Source: Globodera rostochiensis (lineage: Eukaryota; Nematoda; Chromadorea; Rhabditida; Heteroderidae). From it: a DNA stretch of 64,000 bases. Below the pieces are notes generated by a model, which was not told the DNA's origin, searched no databases, and saw only the letters and a list, made by a program, of their open reading frames with translations. The position numbers and the translations under genes are program-made. Each line of letters opens with the position of its first letter. The first letter of the stretch is position 1. This document shows, in pieces, positions 1-10,405 of this stretch. The stretch lies in assembly GCA_018350325.1 (NCBI GenBank), contig JAEVLN010000008.1, forward strand, positions 1,178,001 through 1,242,000. Reading direction: 5' to 3'.

Positions 1-349
1 AAATATCTCCAAATATGTAGTCATTCTTAGTTCTCGTGTTAAAAAAATTGTGTTTTGTTTTGTTATGAACCCACGAAAATTTGAAAATTGAACCAAAAAA
101 TGACAAATGTCAACAAAATACCATTCATTGGGGTGCACTTTTCATGGCAAAAAGTGAAAGGATTCAAAATTCGAAAAATTAATTTTCTCAATTTTTGTCT
201 TACACCAAAAAGACGAACATAAGAGAATTATAATTACAACGTAACAAATAGGCCAATAATTTAGTGGTTGGCAGAAATTGGAAAATAAACGCTATCATTA
301 TTGATTTTCTGATTTGTGAGTAACTCCAAAAGATTTTTTTATTTATTAC
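1..349. other. AT-rich stretch without a recognisable gene
   Basis: No open frame, RNA gene or repeat boundary is supportable here. The first clear repeat begins near 350. Confidence 0.5.
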
Positions 350-1600
350 TATATATGTTAGAATGACAAGGGGTTTCGTGCCGAAAAAGGAAATCTCACG
401 CCAGCGCGCCGAAGGCGCGCTGGAAGTTGTGGATTACTGAAGCAACTTTTTGAGGCGCATCCAGGACAAATAGTCTCATGGGACTCAGTTGGACAACTGA
501 GTCCCAGGAGCTGAGTTGCGGGTCCCACCGGCACTTACACAAAGGGGATTTTTTTTCTTTTTGCTCCAATCGCTTAGCACTCGGTGGGAGGATTTTAAGT
601 TGGAATGTTTGGGACAACTTTGTTGTTGATCACTTTTTGATTGGCCTGCCCAGTTTTTCTGGAAAAATGGATAAAAATTGCTGTGTCGAAATTTCGAAAA
701 TAGTTTTTTGTCCCTAACTTTTTTTGCTTTATCAGCAGCTCTTAGGTGTCTTTTGCATTATTGTAGAGCTTTGAAAGCTGCGTCAAATGGTGTTTAGTTT
801 GTTTTACAAAAATTTGAAATTTTCGAGCTAGGCCCCCTAGAAGGTTTTTCGGTTTTTTGTCATTAACTTTTTTTGGGCTGGATTTCAAGCGAAACAAAGA
901 TCGCTTTCAAAACCCAACTTTTCGAGAGCTATCGATTGGTGTTTATTTCGTCCGAAAATTCCGAAAAACGTTTTTTGCCAGCCAAGTCCACGGTGGTGTA
1001 GTGGTGAGTGGTGGGGGTGTGGAGGGGTCGGGTGGGGGTTCGGATCCGCTTGGCTGAAATCATTTTTTCCGACTTTCTTTGCATATGTATGGTAGTGGAA
1101 ACAATTTCTAAAATTCTTTTACATTATTTTTTTGGTTTAAAAATATTTTTGTGGGTTTTTGGAAAATTGCGGATTTTTCATTTTTTTGGGCAGCAAAATT
1201 CGGGCAATAAGTAAAAAAATCATAACTTTTCTCAAAGAAGAGTTATTTGAATGAATTTGGTGTCATTAAATGCAGAAAAATAAGCTCAATTTTTGAAGTC
1301 AAAAGTATTTGATGTAAGGGTTTGAATTCAAAAAGTTATAGTCAATTTTTCAAAAAAAACGCATTTTTCACAAATAAATTCATAAAAATTTTTAGAAAAA
1401 AGATTTTCAAAAACTAATTAGTTACATAAATAGCTAATTTTTTTCTCTATCAGAAACTATTTTAGTTTGATTTAAAGCATTAACATAAAACTGAGTTATA
1501 AGAGATTGAGTGATTTTGGATCTTCAACCCATCCCTTTTTGGGGTGTCATCGAAAAATTAAATAATTTTTTTCGACTTCTTTGTAGTTTTACTGATGTGA
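350..1600 (+). repeat. AT-rich 1.2 kb dispersed repeat, copy A
   Basis: This begins with ATATATGTTAG and then TGACAAGG. The same start is seen at about 2666 and 16511. Related copies lie at 2665-3722, 10403-11357, 16512-17790, 20716-21742 and, inverted and decayed, 30500-30770. Each full copy carries a phrase ending in GATCACTTTTTGATC followed by a 76-nt tRNA-like cassette. Short open frames inside it are interrupted differently between copies, so I do not call a protein. Confidence 0.8.
980..1055 (+). other. tRNA-like cassette in repeat copy A
   Basis: This is 76 nt long with a perfect 7-bp acceptor-like pair, AGCCAAG at the 5' end and CTTGGCT at the 3' end. It has an A-box-like TGGTGTAGTGG and a B-box-like GGTTCGGATCC, the two pol III internal promoter boxes. 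The D and anticodon arms do not fold convincingly, so this is a tRNA-derived or SINE-like head rather than a working tRNA. Confidence 0.55.
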
Positions 1601-1699
1601 AAAGTGGTTTAAATGATTAAAATGATTATTCCCGAGTTTTTAAAAATATTTTCGTGGATTCTTAGGAATTTATTTGAAATTTCATAAGTCTTGCTTTTA

Positions 1700-2530
1700 A
1701 TATGCCTATATAGCTGTGTAGTTACGAATGACTGTGTAGTACTGAGTTTGTGAAGTAAATCGGATAAATTTGTGTAGTAATAAGACATACTAAATAGCCT
1801 GAGGCAACCTGGAAAAGTATATAAAGGCTTAACTGTCAGGAAAATCAAAGGGCGCAATGTTTGCAATTTATTCATTACGACGCAAAGTGTAGGAGTTATT
1901 GCATTGTGATGCTGTGTAGGGTATGTAGGTACGACTTATATCGTTTTAAATGCGTATTGAAGTGTGTAGTTACAAAATAAAAGGTGTGTAGTAAATACAC
2001 ATAGGAGTTGTGTAGTATAACTGCAGATACTGAAATATTCTAAGTGTAGTTACTTCTCATGTGTAGTTACCGCTATTACCCTACGCTACGCATTGACATT
2101 ATTCTTATAAGCCGATAATACCATCATTCCCTGTGTAGTTATTTCACAGTTGTGTAGTTACTACCACTACCGCTCATTGGTCCTTAGAACATCGACCATA
2201 CATTTTCCCCTGTGTATTCACTTCTAAATTTGTAGTAATACACCTCCCCTACGCAAAGCCGACTTTCCCTGTGTAGTTATTTCACAGTTGTGTAGTTACT
2301 ACCACTACCCATACATCTTCCCCTGTGTATTCACTTCTAAATTGTGTAGTAATACACCACCCCTACGCAAATCCGACTTTCCCTGTGTAGTTGTTTCACA
2401 GTTGTGTAGTTACTACCAATACCGCTCATTGGTCCTTAGAACATCGACCATACATCTTCCTTCCCCTGTATATTCACTTCTAAATTGTGTAGTAATACAC
2501 CTCCCCTACGCAGCTTATGGGCACTATACC
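1700..2530 (+). repeat. Tandem repeat region with recurring TGTGTAGT
   Basis: From about 2095 to 2525 a unit of roughly 130-140 bp repeats about three times, each with TGTGTAGTTACTACC and CCTGTGTATTCACTTC blocks. The stretch before it contains the same TGTGTAGT word at irregular spacing. No gene is supported. Confidence 0.7.
1798..1840 (+). promoter_or_regulatory. Putative TATA-Inr core promoter
   Basis: CCTGAGGCAAC is followed by TATATAAAGG (1818-1827) and TGTCAG about 18 bp downstream. The same arrangement occurs at 8514-8560, and the TATA and TGTCAG parts recur at 7483-7509. Conservation of this arrangement suggests a pol II core promoter carried by the repeats. No gene downstream is resolved. 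Confidence 0.4.
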
Positions 2531-2591
2531 TTATAACCCCGCGCACACATGTACAAAATCAGTGGCATAACTGCACACCCCGAACCCCGAC

Positions 2592-2664
2592 CTAGGTAGC
2601 GAAGCTCGATAAGCGCGTTAGCGCTTTACCAGCACATAGAGAGGGTTGTACCTCACTCCACTAG
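2592..2664 (+). mobile_element. Putative Helitron 3' end, copy 1
   Basis: GGTAGCGAAGCTC leads into the hairpin AAGCGC-GTTA-GCGCTT and ends CTCCACTAG just before a T. Helitrons end in CTRR with a hairpin shortly upstream and insert before T. The same module is at 16440-16511 and 23621-23692, and sequence similarity stops right after CTAG at the 23692 copy. The hairpin-to-end distance, about 38 bp, is longer than in canonical Helitrons and fits Helentron-like variants better. Confidence 0.5.
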
Positions 2665-3722
2665 TTATATATATGTTAGTTTGACAAGGAGTTTCGCGTT
2701 CAAAAAAGGATTTGAGCTTTCCGGGAATCGGGAGCCCCGTGAAAGTTTTACATCACTTAACCAACTTTTTGAGGCGCATCCAAAATAACTATAGGCGTGG
2801 CGCTCAGATGGACGCCTGCAGTGCAGTGCCCCGATTGCGGGTCAAAATTTCAGTCCCACTGAAGAAAACTTTTTTCTTTGGATCGGGAGCGCTTAGGTCT
2901 TGCTGGTAGGATTTTAAGTTGGAATGTTTCCGACAACTTTGCTATTGATCACTTTTTGATCAGAGGAAAACTCTGGCCTGCAGAATTCGGCAAAAATTGC
3001 TGGGTCGGGATCCCGATTTTCGTTTTTTGTCCCTAACTTTTTTTGTTTTTTCTACAGAGCTTAGCAATGTTTTGTGATATTGTAGAGCATTTCGAGCTGC
3101 GTCGAATAGTGTTTAGTAGGTTTGAAAATTTTTTGAAATTTTCGAGCTAGGCCACCTAGAATGTTTTTCGGTTTTTTGTCATTAACTTTTTTTGGAGTGG
3201 ATTTAAAAAAAAATAAAAAATACATTCAAAACCCAACTTTTCAAGAGCTATCGAATGGTGTTTATTTTGTCCGAAAATTCCGAAAAACGCTTTTTCCCAG
3301 CCAAGTCCAGGGTGGTGTAGTGGTGAGTGGCGGGGGTGTGGGGGGGTCGAGTGGGGGTTCGAATCCGCTTGGCTTAAATCATTTTTTCCCACTTTCTGTT
3401 GATATGTAGGGTAGTGGAAATAATTTCTAAAATTCTTATAAATCATTCCCGAGTTTTTAAAAAATTTTTAGGGGGTATTTGGAAATTTTTTGAAATTTCA
3501 TTTTTTTGGTCACCAAAATTGGTGGAATGCTATGAAATTCATAACTTTGGTTTCGCTTTTTGAATTTTTACATTTTTTATGCACTTCTTGGCGAAATGTT
3601 ATTAACGGTAATAAAAATGCAAAAAATATACGACATTCGCGTCATTGAATTATGAAATCATTCATTAAATGAGTTCAGATTCGTTTCCACTTTTTAATAA
3701 GCCCAAGTGCAAGGCTTTTCCG
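2665..3722 (+). repeat. AT-rich dispersed repeat, copy B
   Basis: Copy B starts immediately after the putative Helitron end. Positions 2768-3722 recur without a visible difference at 10403-11357 inside the Helitron gene. It contains the best-preserved tRNA-like cassette (3299-3374), with B box GGTTCGAATCC and a 7-bp acceptor pair. Confidence 0.8.
3299..3374 (+). other. tRNA-like cassette, best-preserved copy
   Basis: This 76-nt unit has AGCCAAG/CTTGGCT ends, TGGTGTAGTGG and the consensus B box GGTTCGAATCC. The middle is a G-rich run that cannot form a normal anticodon arm. Sister copies lie at 980-1055, 10934-11009, 17146-17221 and 21171-21246. Confidence 0.6.
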
Positions 3723-4617
3723 ATTTTTTTTCATTTAGATAAGCGCAACTTTTTGCGTTGTTTGTTTTGAAAACTTTCAACGATTTTTTCAGATTTTTAA
3801 TTTTCTCTTCGTCGACAAATAATGGCAAGGAACCCGAAAAACAAAAAAAGCAAACAAGATGGTATGGCTGACCAACGCGTTGAAGGTTTGTTAGCCTTTG
3901 AGCTGATTAATAAATGTAAAGATCTTGCTGATTTTTTGCACACTGCATAAAAATAAATTTCCCAAATTTTTTTTTTTGCATTTTCCATTAAAAGTCGAAA
4001 TGTTCAATTTACAATGAGATTTTGCAAAACATGGTGGATTTATGGCACCTTCGTATTCTACCTCACCGAAAACCCCTAGAGACAGCTTTTTATCGATTTT
4101 GAAACAAAAAAAATATTGTGTTGTTGTCACCTAACGGATAAGTAAGTACCCATGAAATCACCGCAAAAAATCGATTTTTTCAAAGATTTGATAAGTAGCA
4201 GTTTTCGTTTAGGAGCTTTTATTGTGGACCGTATTATTTCTGCATTTGATAAAACATGTACGTTTCTTTATTTTAGTTTCTAAATAGGAAATAAGAAATT
4301 TATGCGCCTTTCGCAGTTGTAAATTAAAAAGATTTTTTTGGGGGTTAATTTTTTATTTTGCGGTACATTTTTTTGTTTTTTGCATTTTAAACGAATCATA
4401 AAAAAATACTGCCAAACTATGCTTTATCTGACAAAACCTAGAAATATAGTTTTATATCCACTAATAAAAGTGCGCTAACTCGAACCATTTTTAGATGAAT
4501 TCTATTTAGATAAAATCCCCAAAAAAACCCTTGCCAATAAGGAGACCAACAATGACATGCCGCCGAAAAACGTATTTTGAATTTTTCAGTTTTGTTAAGA
4601 TTTTACCAAAACATTTG
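3723..4617. other. AT-rich gap without a supported gene
   Basis: Only short frames rich in Lys, Phe and Ile occur. I see no splice-compatible gene, RNA gene or tandem structure. Confidence 0.5.
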
Positions 4618-5935
4618 TTATTTTAGCACAACATAACATCCGAAGGGCAGCAGAAAGGACACGGCAGTAAAATTACACCCGAGGGCAATGATGCGAGGGT
4701 ATGTATTGCGACGCAACTTGTAGGGGGTTAGGTCATTGCATCTCAAGTGGTATTGTTGTGTCGCAAAATTGCAACATGTTAGGTTAAGGCATTTGCAACC
4801 CAACGTATAATTACTTAATTGCGACGCAACTTGTATCTAGGATTAAGCCATTGCGACTTTAGCACAACATAACATCCGAAGGGCAGCAGAAAGGACACGG
4901 CGGTAAAATCACATCCGAGGGCAATGATGCGAGGGTATGTATTGCGACTCAATTTGTAGGGGGTTAGTTCATTGACATTTCAAGTGGTATTGTTGTGTTG
5001 CAAAATTGCAAGATGTTAGGTTAAGGCATTGCAACCCAACGTATAATTACTTAATTGCGACGCAACTTGTATCGAGGATTAAGCCATTGCGACTCAAGTG
5101 GTATTGTTGTGTCGCAAAATCGCAAGATGTTAGGTTAAGGCATTGCAATCCAACGTATAATTACTTAATTGCGACGCAACTTGTAGGAGGTTAGGTCATT
5201 GCATCTCAAGTGGTATCGTTGTGTCGCAAAATTGCAACATGTTAGGTTAAGGCATTGCAATCCAACGTATAATTACTTAATTGCGACGCAACTTGTATCG
5301 AGCATTAAGCCATTGCGACTCAAGTGGTATTGTTGTGTCGCAAAATCGCAACATGTTAGGTTAAGGCATTGCAATCCAACGTATAATTACTTAATTGCGA
5401 CGCAACTTGTATCGAGGATTAAGCCATCGCGACTCAAGTGGTATTGTTGTGTCGCAAAATCGCAACATGTTAGGTTAAGGCATTGCAATCCAACGTATAA
5501 TTACTTTATTGCGACGCAACTTGTAGGAGGTTAGGTCATTGCATCTCAAGTGGTATTGTTGTGTCGCAAAATTGCAACGTGTTAGGTCAAGGCATTGCAA
5601 TCCAACGTATAATTACTTAATTGCGACGCAACTTGTATCGAGGATTAAGCCATTGCGACTTTAGCACAACATAACATCCGAAGGGCAGCAGAAAGGACAC
5701 GGCGGTAAAATCACATCCGAGGGCAATGATGCGAGGGTATGTATTGCGACGAAATTTGTAGGGGGTTAGTTTATTGACATTTCAAGTGGTATTGTTGTGT
5801 TGCAAAATTGCAAGATGTTAGGTTAAGGCATTGCAACCCAACGGATAATTACTTAATTGCGACGCAACTTGTGGGAGCTTAGGTCATTGCATCTCATGTG
5901 GTTGTTGTGTCACAAATTGTAGATATATATTATGC
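4618..5935 (+). repeat. Satellite array with TTGCGACGCAA-type units
   Basis: Units of about 110-115 bp repeat, each with TTGTGTCGCAAAAT, GTTAGGTTAAGGCATTGCAA, CGTATAATTACTTAATTGCG and ACGCAACTTG. A 100-bp block with TTTAGCACAACATAACATCC recurs at about 4618, 4855 and 5660. Short open frames across it arise from the repetition and are not genes. Confidence 0.85.
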
Positions 5936-5998
5936 GATATGTAGGGTTGCAAGTTGTGTCGCACTATAATCAAATAATACATTTTTGCTATCTCACAG

Positions 5999-6833
5999 AT
6001 TCCATCCGTGGGCCAAAAGGACAAAATGCACGTAGTTGCAGTGGACGGTGAACAACAAAGTGAAGCCGGTGGAAATATACATAAAGAGGTAAAAAGAGGT
6101 TTTAAGTATCGAATGAATAAGTATGAAGCAACTTGACGCCTTTACAGATTCCAACCGAGGGTCAAAAGAAGAAAATGGATGAAGTTGTATTGGATGATGT
6201 TCAACAAAATGAAGTTAGAAAAGCTGAAGATGAGAAAAAGAAGGAAGGGGAGCAACGAAAGGCGAAAGAAGGCGAAAATGATGGGCAGGAGAGAGGGAAG
6301 GCAGCGGAAGATGAGCAAGGGAAAACGGCGGCAAATAAAGATGGAAAGCGAGGACGTCAGCGTGTAAATTAAATAATTTTCTATTTGGTATAAATGTAAT
6401 TTTACAGCTGCACCCTGCTGCCCGACGTAGCCGAGGCGGCGAACAAGGCGGGTGGAATGACAGAGGAGGGCGTGGAACGCGAGGAGGGCGAGGCGTCGGT
6501 GGCAATCGGGGAGGAGGAGGAGGGAATGACAGAGGATGGCGGGGAACGTGGGGAGAGCGAGACGTGGCCGGCAACTGGAGAGGAGGAAGAGGTTGGAATG
6601 ACAGAAGAGGGCGTGGAACGTGGGGAGAGCAAAACATGAGTGGCAACTGGAGAGGAGAAGGGTGGAATGACAGAGGAAGGCGTGGAACGTGGGGCGAGCG
6701 AGGCAATGGCGATCGTGAACGCACTTTTCGTGGAAGAGGTCGTGGCGGGACCGCTCAGCGGGGCCGTGGACAGGGTGCTGAAGGAGGCAATGGTGGAGGC
6801 GTCACGACTTTTATTTACAACATTTATCATTGA
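5999..6833 (+). CDS. Spliced gene: charged linker plus RGG/RG-rich tail (gene A, 5' incomplete)
   Basis: Three exons read in one frame: 5999-6088, 6148-6363 and 6408-6833, with introns GTAAAAAG...TTTACAG and GTAAATTA...TTTACAG. The first exon opens IPSVGQKDKMHVVAVDGEQQ. The second opens with a related phrase, IPTEGQKKKMDEVV, and runs into a Glu/Lys-rich stretch (EKKKEGEQRKAKEGEN). The third is a long Arg/Gly-rich tail with repeated GNWRGG, WNDRGGRG and GTWGE units, ending at a stop near 6833. RGG boxes in general bind RNA and are arginine-methylation targets, so a nucleic-acid-binding role is plausible but inferred. No signal peptide or transmembrane segment is seen. The true start is not resolved; the first exon begins at a splice acceptor after a satellite, so the 5' part may be lost or lie upstream. 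It shares its exon design with gene B at 7629-8262, which suggests local duplication. I do not recognise the family. Confidence 0.5.
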
Positions 6834-7049
6834 AACATAGATATTGATTTGTTGCAAAAATATTGTTGTTGTTGTTGCAAATTTTTTATTTTATTTATGT
6901 CGCAAAATTTGGTGCTTTTGTTGCATTTTATTTTATGCATGCATTTCGTATGAGCGATTCAAATGTTTTGACCTTTTATCTTGCTATTTTTAACATTTTA
7001 AATGATTAGTAGCGGTGTGGTCACGAATCAGTTATGTAGTAAGGAGTCG

Positions 7050-7470
7050 ATCAATTCAGTCCGGGTTATGTCGTTGCAACGAAGCTTGTCCGGGGTTATG
7101 TCGGTGTGACGCTACTTGTCCGGGGTTATGTCGTTGCAACGCAACTTGTCCGGGGTTATGTCGTTGTGACGCTACTTGTCCGGGGTTATGTCGCTGCGAC
7201 GCAACTTGTCCGGGGTTATGTCGTTGTGACTCTGCGGCGCTATTGTCTGGGGTAATGTCGTTGCGACACGACTTGTCCTGGGGTAATGTCGTTGCACCGC
7301 AACTTGTCCTGGGGTTATGTCGTGACGCAACTTGTCCCGAGTTATGTCGTTGCGACGCTACTTGTCCTGAGTTATGTCGTTGCGACGCTACTTGTCCGGG
7401 GTTATGTCGTTGTGATGTAACTGATGTCATTGCGACGCAACTTTTCCGGGGTTTTGTCGACACAACCCCA
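7050..7470 (+). repeat. Tandem array, GGGTTATGTCGTTGCGACGCAACTTGTCC type
   Basis: About fourteen units of roughly 30 bp carry variants of GTCGTTGCGACGCAAC. The whole array is copied at about 11652-12072. Its long open frames, Cys-rich on one strand and His/Asn/Gln-rich on the other, follow from a unit length divisible by three and are not genes. Confidence 0.85.
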
Positions 7471-7482
7471 CGCGGGTCTATC

Positions 7483-7509
7483 TATATAAAAGGCATAGCT
7501 TTTGTCAGT
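7483..7509 (+). promoter_or_regulatory. Putative TATA-Inr core promoter upstream of gene B
   Basis: TATATAAAAGG at 7483-7493 is followed by TGTCAGT at 7503-7509. It lies about 120 bp upstream of the ATG at 7629. The same box is duplicated at 12085-12111 in the chimeric insertion. Confidence 0.45.
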
Positions 7510-7628
7510 AGGCACTTTTAGTTGTTGTGTTATGGTTATGTCGTTACGACGTAACTTTTAGGGTTATTTGCATTTAATATGATAAAGATATATCCGGTTA
7601 TGACATAATTTCGTTAACTGTTTAGATA

Positions 7629-8262
7629 ATGTCAAACTTTCTTGACCATATTGTAAGGCAGACTACCGCACAGATTCCATCCGTGGGCCAAAAGGACAAA
7701 ATGCATGTAGTTGCAGTGGACGGTGAACAACAAAATGAAGCCCGTGCAAATATACAACAAGAGGTCAAAATGGGCTTTAAGTATCGAATAAATAAATATG
7801 AAGCAACTTGACGCCTTTACAGATTCCATCCGTGGGCCATAAGAAGAAACTTTATTTGGATCTTGCAAGTGAATCAAATGCAAAAAAAGCGGACCAAGGG
7901 TTTCATGATTTGCTGTATGACAACCAAAAGGCTTCAGCCCAATTGGAAGAACACATTAAAAACAATCTCGAACTAAAAAGTATCTGTCTGGATTCTAACG
8001 CAAGACGTGCAGGTTTAATTAAATTTTGAAATAAGAATTTCTGAGTGTTTCAACAAAACTATATTTATGTGTAACATAGTAGTCATTGAAAAATATCAAT
8101 TGCTTTTTTATTTTTTCGATCTTAGGCGGACAAGACCGTGGAAATGCCCATGTTAACGTGCAAGGTCGCAGCTACTTTAAGACTGCAGCTGAATGTGAAA
8201 TGACTGGATACTTCCCCGGCCGACGTAATTCCCAGTCTGAAAATGTGCGCGGAAGCCAGTAA
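7629..8262 (+). CDS. Small spliced gene with duplicated IPSVG exon (gene B)
   Basis: Proposed exons are 7629-7763, 7823-8012 and 8126-8262, about 153 codons. Introns are GTCAAAAT...TTTACAG (59 bp) and GTTTAATT...ATCTTAG, and all phases agree. The first ATG precedes an exon opening IPSVGQKDKMHVVAVDGEQQ, and the second exon opens IPSVGHKKKLYLDLASESN. This repeats the exon pair seen in gene A at 5999 and 6148, down to the CGCCTTTACAG acceptor. The last exon is polar and ends NSQSENVRGSQ. AATAAA follows the stop at about 8291, a likely polyadenylation signal. No signal peptide, membrane segment or known domain is visible. The first exon also has an acceptor-like CACAG at 7669-7673, so the true start could be further upstream. 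The setting between Helitron-related satellites and a TATA box suggests it may be cargo of the element. Function unknown. Confidence 0.5.
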
Positions 8263-8513
8263 TGTGCCTACAGCTGCGAAAATGGAAGAACAATAAACAT
8301 CTTTTTTGGTTAAAATCTGTTGGTGTTTTCATTTATGTTATTCCTTATTTGATAAATACTTATTATTTTTAATTCTCAATAAGTTTTAGCATGTAAGACG
8401 ACCGCTCTTTACCAAATTAATTTGATAAAGTTTCATTCACTTACATTTAATATGACTATTGAGATATGCCGTTATGCCAAAGGGTTGCGTCGTAACCACA
8501 CATACGGCAATTG

Positions 8514-8560
8514 CCTGAGGCAACAAGCTGGCCTATATAAAGGGCAAACTTTTGTCAGTA
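8514..8560 (+). promoter_or_regulatory. Putative TATA-Inr core promoter
   Basis: CCTGAGGCAAC, then TATATAAAGGG at 8534-8544, then TTTGTCAGTATGG at 8551-8563. The ATG at 8560 opens only a 25-codon frame before the tandem array. It matches the arrangement at 1798-1840. Confidence 0.45.
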
Positions 8561-9015
8561 TGGCGACTGCCCAGAAGAATAAAAGGGTGGCAGGACCTGC
8601 TCCTTCGGGAGATTGTGGTGACGGCCCAGAAGAATAAAGGGTGGCAGGACCTGCTCCTTTGGGAGATTGTGGTAACGGCCCAGAAGAATAAAGTGTGGCA
8701 GGACCTGCTCCTTTGGGAGATTGTGGTGACAGGCCTAGAAAAATAAAGGGTGAACCTGCCCCTTTGGGAGATTGTGGTGTCGGGCCCAGAAATAAAGGGT
8801 GACAAGACCTGCTTCTTCGGGAGATTGTGGTGACAGGCCTAGAAAAATAAAGGGTGAACCTGCTCCTTTGGGAGATTGTGGTGACGGGCCCAGAAATAAA
8901 GGGTGACAGGACCTGCTTCTTCGGGAGATTGTGGTGACGGCCCAGAAGAATAAAGGGTGACAGGACCTGCTTCTATGGAGATTTTGGTGACGGCCCAGAA
9001 AAATAAAGGGGTGAC
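8556..9015 (+). repeat. Tandem array carrying an AATAAA in nearly every unit
   Basis: Seven to eight units of about 55-68 bp contain GGACCTGCTCCTTTGGGAG, ATTGTGGTGACGG and CCAGAAGAATAAAGGG. A related single phrase occurs at 9528-9556 just upstream of the Helitron gene. The repeated AATAAA could act as clustered poly(A) signals. Confidence 0.8.
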
Positions 9016-9059
9016 AGGACCTCGCAACTATAAGGTCCTGTTGTTGGTACTTAATAACG

Positions 9060-9490
9060 TGTATGTATTGCGACGCAAGTTGTAGAGTTACGTCGTTGCT
9101 CGGCAACGTATTGTTTAGTTATTGCGACACAACTATAAATTTATGTCGTTGAAACAACCTGTTGATCCTTGCAAAACGGGTTATGTCATTGCGAAGGAAC
9201 ATAGTTTTATGTTGTTGGAACTCAACAACGTGTGTTTGTCACGGCGACGCAAGTTGTAGAATTACGTCGTTTCGACGAAACGTATTGGTTAGTTATTGTG
9301 ACACAACTATAAATTTATGTCGTTGAAACAACCTGTTGATCCTTGCAAAACGGGTTATGTCATTGCGAAGGAACTATAGTTTTATGTTGTTGGAACTCAA
9401 CAACGTGTGTTTGTCACGGCGACGCAAGTTGTAGAATTACGTCGTTTCGACGAAACGTATAGGGTCAGCTCATTGCGACGCAAATAGAGG
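9060..9490 (+). repeat. Tandem array of about 180-bp units with GACGCAAGTTGTAG
   Basis: Two full and one partial unit contain TTATGTCGTTGAAACAACCT, GATCCTTGCAAAACGGG and GTTTCGACGAAACGTAT. They share the TGCGACGCAA word of the other arrays. Confidence 0.75.
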
Positions 9491-9566
9491 GTTATGTCAT
9501 TTACGGGCTGGATCAACAATGGTAAATGGACCTGCTCCTTCGGGTGATTGTGGGCCGGGCCTCGGT

Positions 9567-9574
9567 TATAAAAG
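9567..9574 (+). promoter_or_regulatory. TATA box upstream of Helitron ORF
   Basis: TATAAAAG lies about 230 bp upstream of the ATG at 9807. Directly before that ATG is TTTTGTGCTTAG, a good splice acceptor, so a 5' UTR intron is possible. Confidence 0.35.
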
Positions 9575-9806
9575 CAATCTGCACTCTTTGATGACCTTTA
9601 CGGCTATTTGGGATTTGTGACTCCTGGGTGGCAGATTTGCTACAGGACGTCTCCACACATCGTGGCATCATGCGGGAGGCAAACTTTGTTTTTCTATGTC
9701 GTTTTTGTTTGAATAAATGTTTGAATTTTGTGTGTACTTGAATGGTCAATTTTTGCCTTCTTACTTTTGTCACACTCACTTTTTCAATGCTCATTTTTGT
9801 GCTTAG

Positions 9807-10405
9807 ATGCCTTCTAAACACCAAGAGTTACGAAAGCAGAGAACTGAGCGGTACCAGCGGCGGACAGATCAGTCTGTTAGCCCGGGTTGCTCGCTAATCC
9901 CAGATAGTCCACTTTTGGACTTCATTGGGAGTGCAGATGGGAATGGGGAGGCATCCCTGGGGGCTACCCCAAAAATGTGTGCGTTGCAGATAAGCACGCC
10001 GGCATCATCTGTTGCCAAGAAAAGGGGCAGAGTCCCTAAAGATAAGCCGGTATCGGCTGAATTTGATTGCGTGTCTTTGACTGACACACCGTGCACCACA
10101 CAAAGTAAAAGTGCTGTTAATTCACCGTGCAAGAAAAAAGAAAAGGTCATAAATTGCACTGAAGGTCATAACCAAAATGTGACGCAACTAATACCTTCCA
10201 CCCCTGTCTCAGCACAAAGCAGCCGTGGAGGCCGCCCTTTTAAAATAAAAGGGGGACCAGGCAGGGGGAAAACTGTAGCTTCCATGTGTGAAAGCTCAGT
10301 AATGGACAACAGCGTTGAGGAAGATGCGTCAATGCAAGTTGAAAAATCACTTAATGAAGTGGATGCCAACCTCAAATTGGATGATCCAACAAGCTTATCA
10401 AATTT
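9807..10405 (+). pseudogene. Helitron replicase, N-terminal basic region
   Basis: About 200 codons open from ATG 9807. The segment is Ser/Pro/Lys-rich with AT-hook-like basic clusters (KKRGRVPKDK; RGGRPFKIKGGPGRGK), as expected for a nuclear DNA-binding leader ahead of the Helitron catalytic region. The frame then runs into repeat sequence at 10403 and stops at 10544. That tail is identical to the frame seen in repeat copies B and D, so it is not native. Removing 10406-12120 makes this frame continuous with the downstream Helitron_like_N frame, so the two are halves of one protein. Confidence 0.75.

Noticed and set aside
2712..2909. 65-codon frame repeated in the AT-rich repeats
   Set aside because: It is identical at 2712 and 16559 because the repeat copies are near-identical, but is broken in copies A and E; no domain and no splice partner.
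3299..3374. Functional tRNA gene
   Set aside because: Acceptor pair and boxes exist, but the D and anticodon arms do not fold and no anticodon can be placed.
7015..7521. Cys-rich frame resembling a metal-binding repeat protein
   Set aside because: It is a 30-bp tandem array with an equally open His/Asn-rich frame on the other strand and no codon bias.
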